This document shows positions 5,995 to 7,409 of a stretch of 7,409 bases of DNA, piece after piece. The stretch covers positions 1 to 7,409 of the forward strand of contig CAMFGQ010000069.1 in the NCBI GenBank assembly GCA_945950065.1. The letters run 5' to 3'. Origin of the DNA: an uncultured Clostridia bacterium (GTDB lineage: Bacteria > Bacillota > Clostridia > Peptostreptococcales > Acidaminobacteraceae). Positions within the stretch are counted from its first letter, which is position 1. Every line of letters starts with the position of its first letter. The position numbers were made by a program, and so were the translations under genes. The notes below the pieces were generated by a model. It was not told the origin of the DNA and searched no databases. It saw only the letters and a list, made by a program, of their open reading frames with translations.

Positions 5995-7353
5995 GAAATC
6001 TTTTCGAATGAATTTTCCCTTATCTTGACGCAGGATCTTTCCCTTCTCTAGCACCATGACACCATCAAGAAAGACATAGTCGATTCCCTTAGGAGGGCGC
6101 TGTCCATCACCAAAGACGGCCTGATCCATAATCTCCTCTTGGGAAAAGATGGTTAAGTCTGCATCCATGCCCAGTGCGATTCTACCCTTATTCTCTAGAC
6201 CAAGTCTCTCTGCAGGCATTAAAGTGATCTTCTTCATTCCCTCTACAAAGTCCATGATCTTCTGATCCCGTAAATAGCGACCAATAAAACGCGGGAAGGT
6301 GCCTGCTCCACGTGGATGACCTTTATGATGTCGATAAAGCCCATCACTTGCCACCATAACAAGAGGATCAGCAAGTGCAATTCCAATGTCTTCCTCACGC
6401 ATCACATGGGCGATGGCGATCATCTCAGGGTAATTCTCTCTTGCATCGTAAAAGATCTCTTTGGTACAACGCATGTTTTCGTAGGGTGCTTCTGTTAACT
6501 CAATGGCATCATAGTCAACACCCCAACGTTCTAAGCAACCATCCTCAAAAACATCAGATCCAATTAAAGTACTAAAAGCCGCATAGGGATAAGCATCTAC
6601 CGCTAGATCCACTTCATCTTTGATGTAGTTTCTGATCATGGTAAGGGTCTCTTCCATCATTCCAAAAGCACTACAACTGGATAGGTGAGAAATCAGAAAG
6701 GGAATCTCTGTTTTCTTGGCAATCTGGACCATTTCTTCAATGGCTTCTAAGGAGCGATCAGCGTCATAGCGATAATGAGCAGAAAGCAGATGGGTCTTTC
6801 TTCCCCAGAAAGGCTCAGTCAAAGCAAGTACTTCCTCAAGGGTAGCACCTGTTGCGTACTCAAAGCCAAAGGACAAGCCTACAGCACCCAGTTTAAGGTC
6901 TTCAACAAGGAGAGCTTTCATTTGCTGAATCTCTTTCTCTGTGGATGCTCTTTTTGTATTGTTGTTGCCCACCCGTTGTCTCAAAGAATTATGGCCAACA
7001 AAACTCATGTAGTTCACTGGACTTCCCTTTTGATCTACATGGTCAATGAATTCCTTTATGCTTTGTCTGTTATTACCACAATTTCCACCCACTGCTGTGG
7101 TGACCCCCATGGACAACATGGCAAGAGCAATGTCATAGTCTCCACCGGTAACAGCAAGTTCCTCTTCGTGCATATGGATGTCGACAAAACCGGGTGAGAT
7201 GATTTTTCCCTCCAGTTCCAGGACTTCTTTTGCAGCTGGCTTTTCCTCTCCCAAATAACAAATCTTTCCATCTTGAATACCTAGATGAATGGAACGGAGT
7301 TCATTACTCTCAAAGTCCAGTACCTGACCACCGGTAAAAAGATAATCTAACAT
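5992..7353 (-). CDS. N-acyl-D-amino-acid deacylase (D-aminoacylase), amidohydrolase superfamily
   Basis: This 453-residue cytoplasmic zinc hydrolase probably removes the acyl group from N-acyl-D-amino acids, releasing D-amino acids; some relatives act on other N-acyl or cyclic substrates. The entry PGFVDIHMHEEE carries metal-binding H60 and H62. C92 in VGGNCGNN matches the unusual cysteine metal ligand of D-aminoacylases. H193 in SAHYRYD and H223 in LISHLSS fit the other metal histidines, and D337 in VMVASDG is the catalytic aspartate, followed by the family motif HPRGAGTFPRFIG (346-358). The C-terminal GRIALGMDADLTIF (390-403) is the usual return to the small beta domain. Length is a little below the roughly 480-530 usual for the family. 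AGGAGG at 7358-7363 is four bases before the ATG. A terminator separates it from the MscS gene, so it is probably its own unit or the end of an operon entering from the right. Confidence 0.88.
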   Translation of the reverse strand: MLDYLFTGGQVLDFESNELRSIHLGIQDGKICYLGEEKPAAKEVLELEGKIISPGFVDIHMHEEELAVTGGDYDIALAMLSMGVTTAVGGNCGNNRQSIKEFIDHVDQKGSPVNYMSFVGHNSLRQRVGNNNTKRASTEKEIQQMKALLVEDLKLGAVGLSFGFEYATGATLEEVLALTEPFWGRKTHLLSAHYRYDADRSLEAIEEMVQIAKKTEIPFLISHLSSCSAFGMMEETLTMIRNYIKDEVDLAVDAYPYAAFSTLIGSDVFEDGCLERWGVDYDAIELTEAPYENMRCTKEIFYDARENYPEMIAIAHVMREEDIGIALADPLVMVASDGLYRHHKGHPRGAGTFPRFIGRYLRDQKIMDFVEGMKKITLMPAERLGLENKGRIALGMDADLTIFSQEEIMDQAVFGDGQRPPKGIDYVFLDGVMVLEKGKILRQDKGKFIRKDF

Positions 7354-7361
7354 AATGCCTC

Positions 7362-7409
7362 CTAACAGTGAATGATGTTGACCGAACAGCTTTCTATTGC
7401 ATGCATCAT
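7362..7409 (-). other. Possible 3' end of an upstream minus-strand gene
   Basis: From the right edge one minus-strand frame is open for 15 codons (ending SVNIIHC) and stops at TAG 7362-7364, which overlaps the AGGAGG of the deacylase gene. That arrangement is typical of a coupled operon, but 15 codons are too few to recognise a protein, and leader DNA could look the same. Confidence 0.2.

Noticed and set aside
6775..7197. 140-codon plus-strand open frame opposite the deacylase
   Set aside because: It lies wholly inside a well-supported gene on the other strand and its composition is that of an antisense shadow.

Overview
The window looks like a chromosomal piece of a low-to-moderate G+C anaerobic Firmicute, most likely a clostridial relative. 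The basis is the strong AGGAGG-type ribosome binding sites, one TTG start, tight gene overlaps, and a GlpA-like / FAD-NAD oxidoreductase / DUF1667 gene trio that is typical of Clostridia. I cannot name a genus from the sequence alone.

Layout: positions 1-198 are a leader with no convincing intact gene, although the minus strand carries a broken protein-like reading frame at the far left. Positions 199-3162 (plus strand) hold a compact three-gene operon: a GlpA-like FAD dehydrogenase with a C-terminal BFD-like [2Fe-2S] domain, a GlpB/HcnB-like pyridine-nucleotide-disulfide-type oxidoreductase, and a small four-cysteine DUF1667 protein. The genes overlap by 8 and 4 bases, which suggests translational coupling and a single enzyme complex, probably oxidising glycerol 3-phosphate or a related 2-hydroxy substrate. 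Positions 3163-3371 separate convergent operons and carry three 22-base palindromes at an exact 32-base period, the third in inverted orientation. They are the most unusual structure in the window and may also work as terminators.

The rest is on the minus strand and reads right to left: an N-acyl-D-amino-acid deacylase (7353-5992), closed by an intrinsic terminator with a cUUCGg loop that starts in its own stop codon; then an MscS-type small mechanosensitive channel (5925-5113), whose 3' end overlaps the start of a half-size ABC exporter (5126-3372). The channel and exporter form a two-gene unit, whereas the deacylase is probably a separate transcription unit.

Most of the genes are conventional. 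I see no CRISPR array, RNA gene, intact mobile element or defence system. The parts worth a second look are the phased palindromes, the DUF1667-containing dehydrogenase trio (no GlpC membrane subunit inside the operon), the broken frame at the left edge, and the overlapping channel-exporter pair.
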